From an uncultured bacterium (GTDB taxonomy: Bacteria > Cyanobacteriota > Vampirovibrionia > Gastranaerophilales > Gastranaerophilaceae), in contig CASFGU010000025.1 of the NCBI GenBank assembly GCA_949294395.1, positions 62,001-126,000 on the forward strand: 64,000 nt of DNA. Direction: 5' to 3'. The notes below the pieces were generated by a model, which saw only the letters and a program-made list of their open reading frames with translations, had not been told where the DNA came from and made no database searches. The position numbers and the translations under genes are program-made. Below, in pieces: positions 34,955 through 44,456 of this stretch (the stretch's first letter is position 1; each line of letters starts with the position of its first letter).

Positions 34955-36481
34955 ATGAGTAAAAGAGTTTTATTATGTATTATGGACGGCTGGGGTATCA
35001 GCAAAAATCACCCTGAGTATGATGCTACACAGCTTGCACACCCTGTGCATGTTGATAGACTTGAAAAAGAGTATCCGTCAATAACAATTCACGCGGACGG
35101 ACAGTATGTCGGGCTTCCGGAAGGTCAGATGGGCAACAGCGAGGTTGGGCATCTAAATCTGGGTGCAGGTCGGGTTGTACATCAGGATTTATCGAGAATT
35201 AACAGGGCAATCAAGGACGGTTCTTTCTTCAAAAACGAACGCTTCTTAATGGCTGTTAACCACGCTAAGAAAAACAATTCCGCACTTCATATCTACGGAC
35301 TTGTTTCAACCGGAGGGGTTCATTCATCTTTAGACCATGTGCTTGCTTTGATAAAACTTGCTGCAGATGAAGGCTTGAAAAAAGTCTATGTACATGCGTT
35401 CCTTGACGGCCGTGACACTCCGCCTCAGAGCGCCTGCACTTATCTTGAAAGGGTAGAAGAAGAACTAAAAAAATATAATCTTCCGCCGATTGCAACCGTA
35501 ATCGGCAGATACTACATAATGGACAGGGATAACAGATGGGATAGAGTTGAAAAAGGCTATAATGCGCTTCTTCTGGGCGAAGGCGAACACGCAGCAACTG
35601 CCTGCGAAGGGGTTAAAGCATCTTACGCAAGAGGCGACAACGACGAATTTGTTCTTCCGACTGTTATAGGAGGAGAGGAAAGCAGAATTCACGATAATGA
35701 TGCAATAATTTTCTTCAACTACAGACCGGACAGAGCAAGAGAAATTTCAAAAGCTATCAACTTTGCAGACTTTGATGGTTTCAAGAGAAAAAAAGTTCTC
35801 AAAAACATCTGTTATGTAACAATGACAAGCTATAATGAAGATTTCACATTCCCTGTAGCTTTTCCGAAAGAACACCTTGTGAACATACTCGGCGATGTAC
35901 TGGAAGCAAACGGGATTAAACAGTTTAGAACAGCAGAAACAGAAAAATATGCGCATGTCACATTCTTCTTTAACGGAGGAATTGACGAGCCGCAGCCGCA
36001 CGAAACAAGAGTTCTTGTTCCATCTCCGAAAGTTGCGACTTACGATATGCAGCCGGAAATGAGCGCTCCTGCAGTTTGCGAGAACGTATTAAAAGCAATC
36101 GACAATCCTGAATACGGATTTATACTTGTAAACTTTGCCAACCCTGATATGGTAGGCCATACAGGGGTAATTGAGGCAGCAACAAAAGCCTGCCATGTTG
36201 TTGATGAATGTGTCGGGAAAATTGCTGATGCCTGCATTAAAAACGGTATTACAATGCTTTTGACAGCAGATCACGGCAACAGCGAGGTTATGGTTAACCC
36301 AGAAACCGGCAAGCCGCAGACCGCGCACACTACAAACAAAGTTCCATTTGTACTGATTAACGGCCCGAAAGATGTACAGCTTAAAGAGGATGGGGCACTT
36401 TGTAACATTGCGCCTACCGTTCTACAGCTTCTCGGAATTAAACAGCCGGTAGAAATGGACTGCGAATCGCTAATCAAGTAA
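34955..36481 (+). CDS. gpmI: 2,3-bisphosphoglycerate-independent phosphoglycerate mutase
   Basis: Interconverts 3- and 2-phosphoglycerate in glycolysis using Mn2+. VLLCIMDGWGISKN has the first metal Asp, GQMGNSEVGHLNLGAGR holds the phosphoserine (Ser in GNSEVGH), HAFLDGRDTPPQSA, NYRPDRAREISKA, FANPDMVGHTGV and LLTADHGNSE complete the site. 508 residues is normal. Followed by a hairpin at 36491-36519. Confidence 0.97.
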   Translation: MSKRVLLCIMDGWGISKNHPEYDATQLAHPVHVDRLEKEYPSITIHADGQYVGLPEGQMGNSEVGHLNLGAGRVVHQDLSRINRAIKDGSFFKNERFLMAVNHAKKNNSALHIYGLVSTGGVHSSLDHVLALIKLAADEGLKKVYVHAFLDGRDTPPQSACTYLERVEEELKKYNLPPIATVIGRYYIMDRDNRWDRVEKGYNALLLGEGEHAATACEGVKASYARGDNDEFVLPTVIGGEESRIHDNDAIIFFNYRPDRAREISKAINFADFDGFKRKKVLKNICYVTMTSYNEDFTFPVAFPKEHLVNILGDVLEANGIKQFRTAETEKYAHVTFFFNGGIDEPQPHETRVLVPSPKVATYDMQPEMSAPAVCENVLKAIDNPEYGFILVNFANPDMVGHTGVIEAATKACHVVDECVGKIADACIKNGITMLLTADHGNSEVMVNPETGKPQTAHTTNKVPFVLINGPKDVQLKEDGALCNIAPTVLQLLGIKQPVEMDCESLIK

Positions 36482-36490
36482 ATTGAAAAT

Positions 36491-36519
36491 GAAGAGTGAT
36501 GCGGTTAGCATCACTCTTC
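36491..36519 (+). terminator. Hairpin after gpmI
   Basis: GAAGAGTGATGC (36491-36502) pairs perfectly with GCATCACTCTTC (36508-36519) around GGTTA. No immediate T-run, and the following ACTCTTCAC echoes part of the stem, so this may also be a copy of a short dispersed repeat (similar words at 34040-34065). Confidence 0.5.
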
Positions 36520-36553
36520 ACACATTACTCTTCACTTTTACAAAAGGACAACC

Positions 36554-39523
36554 ATGACAGAACAAAAGACATTAGGAACAGATTTTTCACTGAAAAAAAA
36601 TAATATTGACGAATTATTTTTTAACCTGTCTGAAAATCCGGAGGGGTTTAAAAATAAGGATTTCAGATACACTCTGAGCCTTATTTACCAGACAGTGGAA
36701 GATGAGTTTAAGGATGTATTCTTAAGCCCGTATTCCCCTGCAAGAAATACAAACTTCTATCTGGTTAACGAAAACGGGAAACTCTCGTTTTTTATCACCC
36801 CGACCAATAACTTTGAATATTACCTGAAGTCAAAAGGCTCACTGTTCCGTTTCCGCCCGCAGGTTCTAGAAAATGAAGTCGGATACGCAATGAGCCTTGA
36901 TCTTGTCATGGACTATTTCGGCGGCTTCGGCGATGTTATTGAGATGGAAGCCCTCACTCCGACATTCGTTTATATGAACAGCCTTGCGCACTTTGTAATG
37001 AAGCTGATTGAAAAACTATACTTCATTCCGACTGTCAGAACAAAGGGAACAATGTTTAAGATTGTCTATGAGCCGATTATTCCGAACCAGCAGGTTGCAA
37101 GAATTATCAACCAGTTTGAGGAAAATATTCCGGAAAAACTCTTTATAAAAGGGGACATTCCTGAAAACTTTGTAAAAGATTTTATTCATAATTATATGAA
37201 TTACGTGATTTACAAGTTTTTAGGGATTAAGGCATACAAGTTCAAGGATGTAAAATCCGGAACTTATATGATAAAAGATCTCGAGCAGCGCTCCGTTATG
37301 CGCGGAATTGATATTGCAGAAAACTTCTCGCAATGGTTTGATGAGCTTTACCTTGGCAAATACGACGTTATCCCGTTCTTTAAAATTGAAAAAGTTGAGG
37401 ATGAGCTTTTCCGGCTTAAAGTCCACATCAAAAACCGCAAAACAAACGAAAGCGTCTTAATTGACGAACTTTATCATAAAGATGAAATTTTCGGTGCAAA
37501 ATCCTCCGATATTGCCAAGATAGTTGAGAAACAGCTGAATTACGCCATAAAATATATGCCGGAACTGGAAGAATTATTTGAGGATGAAGAAAAACTCGCG
37601 CTGGATTTGAACCTGAATGAGGTTTACAAGATTATCACGCAGACTGCTTATTACCTCCAAAAAGCCCAGATAGAAGTTATTCTTCCGAAAGAGCTTGTTA
37701 ATATTGTAGTTCCGAGAGCTTCAATCAATGCAAAGGTTAAGGCGTCGCGCTCTCAGGATTTAGCCGATATTTTCAACAATTCAACCTCTTCTAAAATTTC
37801 GCTTGACGATATTCTTGACTTTTCTTACGAAATCGCAATCGGAAACGATAAAATTTCTATTGAAGAATTTAACAAGCTTGTTGAAACCAGCAACGGTTTA
37901 ATAAAATATAAAAACAAATACGTTTTGATTGACAAAGAAGAAAGCAAAAAAATCTTTGAACAAATTGCCAAAGCAAACTTCAAATCAATGTCCAGAATGG
38001 AACTTATCCACGCATCAATGTCAGGACAGCTTGCGCAGTATGATTTTGACTACGATGATGCGTTCGCCCGCGTAATTCAGGACTTTACAAAGCCGATAGA
38101 GGTTACCCCGCCGGAAACCCTTAAAGGAGAACTCAGACCGTATCAGCAGACCGGTTTAAAATGGTTATGGACAAACGTTTCAAAAGGCTTCGGCGTTTGT
38201 ATGGCTGATGATATGGGGCTCGGTAAGACTATTCAAATAATTTCGCTTATTCTAAAAATGAAAGAGGAAGGGAATCTAAAAAAACCGGTTCTTGTAATCT
38301 GTCCAACAACGCTTATGGGGAACTGGATGAAGGAATTACAGATGTTTGCACCGTCTTTAGATGCCGTAATTTACCACGGCGCAGAAAGACAGCTCGATGT
38401 CAAACATGACGTAATCCTTACCACCTATGCGATTATGAGAATTGACGTCGAAGAACTCAAAAAACAGAGCTGGGGAATGGTTATCGTTGATGAGGCCCAA
38501 AATATTAAAAACCCTGATACCGCGCAGACACTTGCAATAAAAACACTCAAAGCAGATGTTAAGGTTGCAATGACCGGCACCCCTGTAGAAAACAGATTAA
38601 CAGAGCTTTGGAGTATATTTGATTTCATCAATCAGGGCTATCTGGGTTCTCTCAGAGAGTTTCAGAAAAGCTATGCAATACCTATTGAGAGATTTAAAGA
38701 AACCTCACGCGCTGCAAAACTTAAAATGTCAGTGTCGCCTTTTGTACTAAGACGTTTAAAAACAGACAAACACGTTATATCAGACCTGCCGGAAAAGATG
38801 GTTCTGAACGAATACTGTTACCTTTCAAAGCCGCAGGCAGTTCTTTACGAAAAGACATTGAACGAAATGATGGAAAAGATAAGTTCGTTCTCAGGAATAA
38901 ACAGACGGGGCAACATCTTCAAACTCATCACCGCGTTGAAACAGATTTGCAACCACCCTTACCAGTTCTTAAAATCCGGAGAGATGAGCAGAGAGCTTTC
39001 CGGCAAGATGGACAAGTGTATTTCAACAGTACAGAGCATTTTAGACAACGGAGAAAAAACTCTTATATTCACACAATACAAGGAAATGGGCGAAATTCTC
39101 TGCAAAGTAATAGCAGAAGAATGCAATACGGAACCGCTATTCTTCCACGGCTCATTAACAGTTCCGCAGCGTGAAGAACTTATTAACCGTTTCCAGAACG
39201 AAGAAGATGCAAAAATTATGATACTCTCGCTGAAAGCAGGAGGAACCGGTCTGAACCTTACAAGCGCCACCAATGTAATCCATTATGACTTATGGTGGAA
39301 TCCTGCGGTAGAAGATCAGGCAACTGATAGAACTTACCGTATCGGGCAGGACAAGAACGTAATGGTACACAGAATGATTACTCTTGGAACCTTTGAAGAA
39401 AAAATTGATGAGATGCTGAAATCTAAGAAAGAACTTGCAGATCTTGCGGTTTACGAAGGCGAAAAGATTATCACAGAGCTTTCAGACGAGGAAATCTACG
39501 AAATCTTTACACTTTCAGCTTAA
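36554..39523 (+). CDS. SNF2/RapA-like helicase
   Basis: 989 residues. The C-terminal half is a full SWI2/SNF2 ATPase: LRPYQQTGLKWLW, Walker A ADDMGLGKTIQ, VICPTTLMGNW, the DEAQ box (VIVDEAQNIKNPDTA), MTGTPVENRL, FTQYKEMGEIL and the arginine-finger region DLWWNPAVEDQATDRTYRIGQ. The N-terminal 500 residues are not recognised beyond general SNF2-associated sequence; LELLEDEEK-type charged stretches are present. Bacterial members move protein on DNA or recycle RNA polymerase, but substrate here is unknown. Stands alone with its own terminator. Confidence 0.9.
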   Translation: MTEQKTLGTDFSLKKNNIDELFFNLSENPEGFKNKDFRYTLSLIYQTVEDEFKDVFLSPYSPARNTNFYLVNENGKLSFFITPTNNFEYYLKSKGSLFRFRPQVLENEVGYAMSLDLVMDYFGGFGDVIEMEALTPTFVYMNSLAHFVMKLIEKLYFIPTVRTKGTMFKIVYEPIIPNQQVARIINQFEENIPEKLFIKGDIPENFVKDFIHNYMNYVIYKFLGIKAYKFKDVKSGTYMIKDLEQRSVMRGIDIAENFSQWFDELYLGKYDVIPFFKIEKVEDELFRLKVHIKNRKTNESVLIDELYHKDEIFGAKSSDIAKIVEKQLNYAIKYMPELEELFEDEEKLALDLNLNEVYKIITQTAYYLQKAQIEVILPKELVNIVVPRASINAKVKASRSQDLADIFNNSTSSKISLDDILDFSYEIAIGNDKISIEEFNKLVETSNGLIKYKNKYVLIDKEESKKIFEQIAKANFKSMSRMELIHASMSGQLAQYDFDYDDAFARVIQDFTKPIEVTPPETLKGELRPYQQTGLKWLWTNVSKGFGVCMADDMGLGKTIQIISLILKMKEEGNLKKPVLVICPTTLMGNWMKELQMFAPSLDAVIYHGAERQLDVKHDVILTTYAIMRIDVEELKKQSWGMVIVDEAQNIKNPDTAQTLAIKTLKADVKVAMTGTPVENRLTELWSIFDFINQGYLGSLREFQKSYAIPIERFKETSRAAKLKMSVSPFVLRRLKTDKHVISDLPEKMVLNEYCYLSKPQAVLYEKTLNEMMEKISSFSGINRRGNIFKLITALKQICNHPYQFLKSGEMSRELSGKMDKCISTVQSILDNGEKTLIFTQYKEMGEILCKVIAEECNTEPLFFHGSLTVPQREELINRFQNEEDAKIMILSLKAGGTGLNLTSATNVIHYDLWWNPAVEDQATDRTYRIGQDKNVMVHRMITLGTFEEKIDEMLKSKKELADLAVYEGEKIITELSDEEIYEIFTLSA

Positions 39524-39533
39524 AAGATTAAAA

Positions 39534-39556
39534 AAGCCGGCTAAAAATGCCGGCTT
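39534..39556 (+). terminator. Terminator between SNF2 helicase and pilin
   Basis: AAGCCGGC (39534-39541) pairs with GCCGGCTT (39549-39556). A-rich before and partly T/A-rich after, so it can serve both convergent genes (the pilin on minus). Confidence 0.65.
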
Positions 39557-39564
39557 GCTAATAA

Positions 39565-40431
39565 TTAAAATTCATATTTCTGACCGGAGGAGTAATTGGT
39601 GTACTGGAGTTCTTCTTTACCTGTCAAAATATTGTTAAGACTCACTGCACCAAATGTAGTAGAACTGCCATCAGGTTTTACCTTGCCATCTTTCATAACG
39701 GCTACTGAATAAACATCTCTGCCTAACTGATTTGGATTTTTTATGCCGTTTACATCAAAACGGATCATTGCGCAGCGCCTATTGTTCCAGATTTTAGTCT
39801 GGTTTGTTCCGTCAGGATTTTTTAGAGGTCTGCCGTATTCATCCGTTACATTCACTGTTTGAGCGGCGTAGCAATCCGGATTGTTATACTGGAGTATTGC
39901 AAGAATTGCCCCGTTATTTAATAAGATTTTAGGCCATGCACCCATCTCATCTGCAGCACCGCTATTATCTGAAGATAAACGTAATGAGCCGTATTTAACT
40001 TTGTAGTAATAAGTACTGCAGCCTTTATCAGTTTTAGATTTACAAACCCGTGCTCCGTTGAAATATTTAGCAAAAGCCTCTGCTGTCTGAATACTTGTAT
40101 TATTCGGGCTGAACAGCAGTGAATTATCCCCTATAACCCCATAGTCAGACTGGGATTTCAATACAGCGTTCTGTATTGTTGAATAAACAGCCTTTGTTCT
40201 TGAAATAAGTTCTTTATCCTGATTTTTTTGAATTAAAGTCGGCATTGTAAGAGCCGCAACAATACCTATAATTCCAAGAGTAATCAACACCTCTGCAAGA
40301 GTAAACCCGCAGCGTGCAATATTAATACTTCCTGAATAATAATCCGAACTACCTGCCCGAAACAAAGAAAGAGAGCTTAGAGTACGTTGCCCCCCCCCCC
40401 CGAAATCGGCTCTATTAGTGAATTTCAACAT
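39565..40431 (-). CDS. Pilin-like protein with poly-G leader (on as read)
   Basis: I start at ATG 40431 (MLKFTNRADFGGGGQ), nine bases from GGAAAGGAG; a second ATG at 40440 touches the ribosome site. The leader of 41 residues contains GGGG encoded by a 12-G tract (complement of 40390-40401) and ends CG before the FTLAEVLITLGIIGIV helix, the type IV pilin-like N-terminus with a Gly-Phe cleavage point. The C-terminal domain (YNNPDCYAAQTVNVTDEYG, GRDVYSVAV, ending YSSGQKYEF) is clearly paralogous to the pilin at 49406, whose leader has only four residues. With 12 G the frame is open; one more or one less would stop it. Confidence 0.8.
   Translation of the reverse strand: MLKFTNRADFGGGGQRTLSSLSLFRAGSSDYYSGSINIARCGFTLAEVLITLGIIGIVAALTMPTLIQKNQDKELISRTKAVYSTIQNAVLKSQSDYGVIGDNSLLFSPNNTSIQTAEAFAKYFNGARVCKSKTDKGCSTYYYKVKYGSLRLSSDNSGAADEMGAWPKILLNNGAILAILQYNNPDCYAAQTVNVTDEYGRPLKNPDGTNQTKIWNNRRCAMIRFDVNGIKNPNQLGRDVYSVAVMKDGKVKPDGSSTTFGAVSLNNILTGKEELQYTNYSSGQKYEF
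40390..40401 (-). repeat. Poly-G tract of 12 in a shared cassette, pilin leader
   Basis: On minus: TAGAGCCGATTTC, 12 G, CAACGTA, CTCTA. The TAGAG/CTCTA ends are inverted repeats. The same flanks occur in the acyltransferase at 41942. Sits in the leader codons of the pilin. Confidence 0.8.
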
Positions 40432-40440
40432 ATCTAACAT

Positions 40441-40829
40441 CTCCTTTCCTTTTTTATTATAACAAACTCTTGAAAAATTTTCAACCGGATATTTTTGGGG
40501 AATAATATACAAATTTCCACTAAATATGCGTAATACTGTCATGTTGAACTTGTTTGCCCGAGCGAACACAAAATTTTTGTCATCCTGAACTTGTTTCAGG
40601 ATCTTAAAAATTTTGCGTGAGCCCGGGCCTTACGAAGTGCAGCATCTCTACATAAAGAGACCCTGTCGCCAGGAGCCATTTTGCACGAAAACAAGTTTTC
40701 GGCAAAAGTAGGCAAACGAGTTCAGAGCCTGCCCTGAATTTATTTCAGGGATGACAATTTTAGCCATTTTTAGCGAAATTTGCCATATAAGTCCTATACT
40801 TTTTTAATATTAGCAAAAAGCCTCAGGGC
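40441..40829. repeat. Repeat-rich gap between pilin and rpsU
   Basis: Holds several dispersed elements: TCATCCTGAACTTGTTTCAGGATC around 40579-40602 (hairpin CCTGAAC/GTTTCAGG), the complement of the GAAAACTTGTTTTC repeat also found at 33729-33820, and a CCCTGAATTTATTTCAGGG hairpin leading into GACAATTTTAGCC at about 40732-40790, whose match is at 57381-57440. No open frame supported. Confidence 0.6.
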
Positions 40830-40857
40830 TTGAATTTTAAAAATTTTATTTTATAAT
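40830..40857 (+). promoter_or_regulatory. rpsU promoter
   Basis: TTGAAT (40830-40835), 16-base spacer, TATAAT (40852-40857); a GGAAAGG ribosome site follows before ATG 40907. Confidence 0.6.
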
Positions 40858-40906
40858 ATAGATATAGATTAGAAATACAAGTTCACGGAAAGGTGGTGAA
40901 AACAAG

Positions 40907-41080
40907 ATGGCAGAAGTTAAAGTCGGCGAAAACGAATCAATTGAAAGCGCACTTAGACGTTTCAAAAAGAAAATCCAGAAAGCCGGTATCCTTTCCGAAG
41001 TAAAAAAACGTGAAAGATACGAAAAACCGAGCGTAAAAAGAAAACGCAAGTCAGAAGCTGCTCGCAAAAGAAAAGTTTAA
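40907..41080 (+). CDS. rpsU: 30S ribosomal protein S21
   Basis: 57 residues, a single small gene: [19 protein letters not shown], then [20 protein letters not shown] and a Lys/Arg-rich end [14 protein letters not shown]. This is the S21 pattern; the protein binds near the anti-Shine-Dalgarno of 16S rRNA. It has its own promoter and a terminator at 41101-41132. Confidence 0.95.
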   Translation: MAEVKVGENESIESALRRFKKKIQKAGILSEVKKRERYEKPSVKRKRKSEAARKRKV

Positions 41081-41100
41081 GGCTTTTTAAAATATATAAA

Positions 41101-41132
41101 AAAAGAGGATGAAATTTTTCATCCTCTTTTTT
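41101..41132. terminator. Bidirectional terminator rpsU / acyltransferase
   Basis: AAAAGAGGATGAAA pairs with TTTCATCCTCTTTT, with T-runs on both strands. Serves rpsU (plus) and the acyltransferase (minus). Confidence 0.85.
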
Positions 41133-41136
41133 AGTT

Positions 41137-42134
41137 TTATAATAAAGCTGGTTCTTTCTCTTTAAGTTTTTCTTTATAAACTTGCGGAATATCCCTATCC
41201 CAGTCAATATTACGCTTAATAACTTTAGCTGGAGAGCCGGCAATAATAACATTCGGCTCATCAAACTGTTTGTTAATTACAAAAGAATTCATTCCGACAA
41301 TGGAATTATCAGGAATAGTTACATTTTTAAGCAATGTAACTCCATACCCGATCCAGCAGTGCTTTCCAATATGGATATTATTGTTATTATGAGAATTAAG
41401 AAGCTTACCAGTTTCTTTATCCATAATAGGATGACAATCATCGGGGAATAAAACCACACTCCATGAAAACATACAATCTTGACCTATATCTATTTTAGAA
41501 TTCATTGCCGAGTTTATAAATATTTCATTAATTGTAGTGTTATCTCCAATATTTAGCTCTGATTGCAATCCAATTCTAATTTGACTTTTAATAAAAAAAG
41601 ATACATTATGCCCGATATGGGCTTCTGATTTACCTGGCTGTTCTATATAAACTGAATTTAATTGAGAATTATTTCCTATATTTAATACTTGATTAGAACC
41701 TGCTACTATATCTATATTAGAATTTGAAATCTTACATCCCTCACCAAAGCATAAATTACTACTTCTAACTAAATCATCCTTTTTACCGATATAAATGCCT
41801 GAAGAAAATTGAGATAACGGGCTAAATGAAATACTATTATTATCACCGAATATATTAATCAGACCTGAAAGTTTTGCAGAGCGAGCGATAACAATCGTAT
41901 TGTTATTTCCGAAAAACGAAATTCTTAGAGGCTCAGCGTTGCCCCCCCCCCCGAAATCGGCTCTACGCAAGGCCTACCGGTCAAAATAATACTGTTATTA
42001 TTGCCGGCGTCTTTTACAATTATATTCCTGAAAAGTTTTTTTAATTCTCTGTATTCCGGTGTTATGAACGAAAACTTTATACCAAAGATTGAAACTTTTT
42101 TATACGCAAAATTTTGGCTAATAACTTTAAACAT
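41137..42134 (-). CDS. Hexapeptide-repeat acyltransferase split by a poly-G cassette (off as read)
   Basis: ATG 42134 opens MFKVISQNFAYKKVSIFG and runs to CVEPISGGGATLSL before a stop. The rest of the same fold continues in another frame from the poly-G site: RISFFGNNNTIVIARSAKL, then typical left-handed beta-helix repeats and the acyltransferase end HIGKHCWIGYGVTLLKNVTI, IPDNSIVGMNSFV and IAGSPAKVIKR. With 12 G rather than 11 the two join as a 332-residue protein. In the reconstructed protein the first coil (GNNNS to GNNNT) is 32 residues against 21 in the next (GNNNT to GDNNS), consistent with an 11-residue insertion by the cassette. Probably decorates a surface sugar with an acetyl group (WbbJ-like); the gene reads as off. 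Confidence 0.75.
41942..41952 (-). repeat. Poly-G tract of 11 in the shared cassette, acyltransferase
   Basis: On minus: TAGAGCCGATTTC, 11 G, CAACGCTGAGC, CTCTA. Shares TAGAGCCGATTTC, CAACG and the TAGAG/CTCTA ends with the pilin cassette at 40390, although the genes are unrelated. Confidence 0.85.
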
Positions 42135-42148
42135 TAAGATTCTCCATA

Positions 42149-43213
42149 TTACTTTGTTTCAATAAAGTTGGTGTTTGGAATGTATTCCTGAGAATGAATA
42201 TCTATTTTGTTAATAATTTTGGCGCGCTTTTTACGGAAAAGCATATCAACAAAAGCCTCCAGACGGGTTATAAATCCTGCTTCACCGGTCTGCTCATCAA
42301 TAGTCAGGTGAAGTATAGGTTTATTAAAATGTTTTGCCTTTCTGACAATTCTCTCAATCATAAGAGAATCCGGCCCGCAGCCAAAAGCATTTAAAGCTAT
42401 AATTCCATCAATTTTATTATCTTTAAGATAGTGTCCGGCTGTTCCTGTCATCTCATATTCGTTTGCCCAGTAAAGATTTTCGCCGAGAGTGTTAATACCC
42501 TCCAGCATCTGTTCCTTTGAGAGCTGCAGCGAGGTGTAAACTTTAACATCCATTTTTTCAAGTTTATCAATAATCTTCATTGATGCTCTGTCATCATAAA
42601 TATTATACCCGTGAGCAACCAGTGCTATGGAAATCGGATGTTCCTCCGATGAACTTTCAATGAAAACTTTACCCTGAAGCGCATAGTTCATAGCCTTTTT
42701 GTAACTCATACCTGATTTTGACATAATATGGAAATTGTTGTAAGTTCTCCAGCCTGCTTTAGAAGCCTCTTTAATCTGTTTTTCATCAGTAATTCCGTAA
42801 GGGGCAACACATTCAGCAAGAAACTCGTACAGCCCCTGATTTTTTTCTGATTTATCAAGTGTTGCCTCAATCATGGTAAAATCGCGTTTCACAACATTCC
42901 TGATTAAATCCGGCAGCCCCCTGATTTTAGAACAGTTATAAATTTTCGGGGCAATAGACTGCAGCGACGGAACAAGAATTCTGTCGACCCTTTTGTCCAG
43001 CAGATTAAGAATATGCCCCACATATATTTTTATCGGCAGGCATGTTTCTGTTACGACAAGTGCAGAACCGCTAGAAAGTGTCTGCTTTGTTGTGACATCA
43101 GACAAAATAATTTTTATGCCAAGCGCAGAAAAGAACCCGTAATAAAACGGATAGTTGTGATAAAAAGACATTGCTCTCGGTATACCTATTACTTTATCAT
43201 TATTTTGTGTCAT
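42149..43213 (-). CDS. DUF2229/2-hydroxyacyl-CoA dehydratase-like protein
   Basis: 354 residues from ATG 43213 (MTQNNDKVIGIPRAMSFY), ten bases after GGGGAG; the longer reading from 43264 has no such site. Marks: VIGIPRAMSFYHNYPFYYGF at the start, VVTETCLPIKIYVGHILNLL, and FGCGPDSLMIERIV with HLTIDEQTGEAGFITRLEAF near the end, which resemble the proteins that pair with BadF/BcrD activases. Cys in TETCLPIK and in FGCGPDS may hold an iron-sulfur cluster, as in HgdB-like subunits. Substrate unknown; no other dehydratase gene is adjacent. Confidence 0.75.
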   Translation of the reverse strand: MTQNNDKVIGIPRAMSFYHNYPFYYGFFSALGIKIILSDVTTKQTLSSGSALVVTETCLPIKIYVGHILNLLDKRVDRILVPSLQSIAPKIYNCSKIRGLPDLIRNVVKRDFTMIEATLDKSEKNQGLYEFLAECVAPYGITDEKQIKEASKAGWRTYNNFHIMSKSGMSYKKAMNYALQGKVFIESSSEEHPISIALVAHGYNIYDDRASMKIIDKLEKMDVKVYTSLQLSKEQMLEGINTLGENLYWANEYEMTGTAGHYLKDNKIDGIIALNAFGCGPDSLMIERIVRKAKHFNKPILHLTIDEQTGEAGFITRLEAFVDMLFRKKRAKIINKIDIHSQEYIPNTNFIETK

Positions 43214-43340
43214 AATGGAATATCTCCCCGAAATTATAATTTTACTACCTTTATAATACTTCAAAATAAAATTTTTTGAAAGAAAAAGAAATAAATCTTA
43301 ATATTTTTAATAAAAAATTATTTGTGATAACCTTATAAAT

Positions 43341-44390
43341 ATGTCAAAGAGAAAAAAAAGGGTAACAGTTGCACTCAGCGGAGGAGTTGACAGCTCGGTC
43401 GCAGCAAAATTACTAATAGAAAAGGGCTGCGAAGTAACAGGTATTACTGGGAAAATGATTAATTCGCCAGCCGCTGATGATGTTTGCGAAAAAGCTAGAA
43501 TAGTTGCGGAAAAACTAGGAATTAAGCATTACATTGTCGATGTTACAGAAAAGTTTCAAAAAGAAGTTATTGACTATTTTGAAAATTCATATTCTCAAGG
43601 TGAAACACCCAACCCCTGCATAGTCTGCAACCAATTTATAAAATGGGGCGAGATTTTCAATTATGCAATGGCAACTCTTGAGGCTGACCGCTTTGCCACA
43701 GGGCATTATGCGGATATAAGATATGAGAACGGAATTTATAAACTATATCCGGCAAAAGATGAGCATAAAGACCAGCTTTATTTTTTATACCGGCTCGGGC
43801 AGAAAGAGCTTTCAAAGACCGAATTTCCGCTATCCGGCTACACAAAAGATGAAATAAAGGCGCTTGCTGAAAAATACGACCTTCCGACTAAATCTTCCAA
43901 AGAGAGCCAGGATATTTGTTTTATCCAAAAGCCAAATACAACAAAAAAATATCTGACAGACAAATTCGGATATAAAAAAGGAGATTTCATAGAGATAAAT
44001 TCCGGTAAAAAACTCGGCGAGCACTCGGGCAGCTATCAATACACAATCGGCCAGCGCAAAGGTATCGGGATTGCCGCGCCATACCCTCTTTATGTAATTG
44101 ATATTGATGCAGAGAAAAATATTGTTTACCTCGGAAGCTGTGAAGATAATTTAAAACAAGAATTAACAGTTAAAAATCTTAATCTTACCTATCCGGTCGA
44201 AGAAAATAATTTTGACGCTATGGTCAAAATCCGCTACAATATGAACGCCCAAAAGGCAAACATTCAGTTACTCGAAAACAGCGCGGTCATAAGGTTTTAT
44301 GAACCTGTAAATTCTGTAACCCGCGGTCAGGCCGGAGTTTTTTACGACCTGAATGACGGACATCTAATCGGCGGCGGAACTGTAGTTTAA
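43341..44390 (+). CDS. mnmA: tRNA-specific 2-thiouridylase
   Basis: Makes s2U34 in tRNAs for Lys, Glu and Gln. PP-loop VALSGGVDSSVAAKLL, catalytic Cys in NPCIVCNQFIKWG and in QDICFIQKPN, ATGHYADI, and the YTIGQRKGIGIA block. 349 residues is normal. Confidence 0.96.
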   Translation: MSKRKKRVTVALSGGVDSSVAAKLLIEKGCEVTGITGKMINSPAADDVCEKARIVAEKLGIKHYIVDVTEKFQKEVIDYFENSYSQGETPNPCIVCNQFIKWGEIFNYAMATLEADRFATGHYADIRYENGIYKLYPAKDEHKDQLYFLYRLGQKELSKTEFPLSGYTKDEIKALAEKYDLPTKSSKESQDICFIQKPNTTKKYLTDKFGYKKGDFIEINSGKKLGEHSGSYQYTIGQRKGIGIAAPYPLYVIDIDAEKNIVYLGSCEDNLKQELTVKNLNLTYPVEENNFDAMVKIRYNMNAQKANIQLLENSAVIRFYEPVNSVTRGQAGVFYDLNDGHLIGGGTVV

Positions 44391-44456
44391 TTTACCCGAA
44401 CTTTACATTTATTTTTTACGGGCTTAACATGGAAACAGAATAGGGAGAATTTGATT

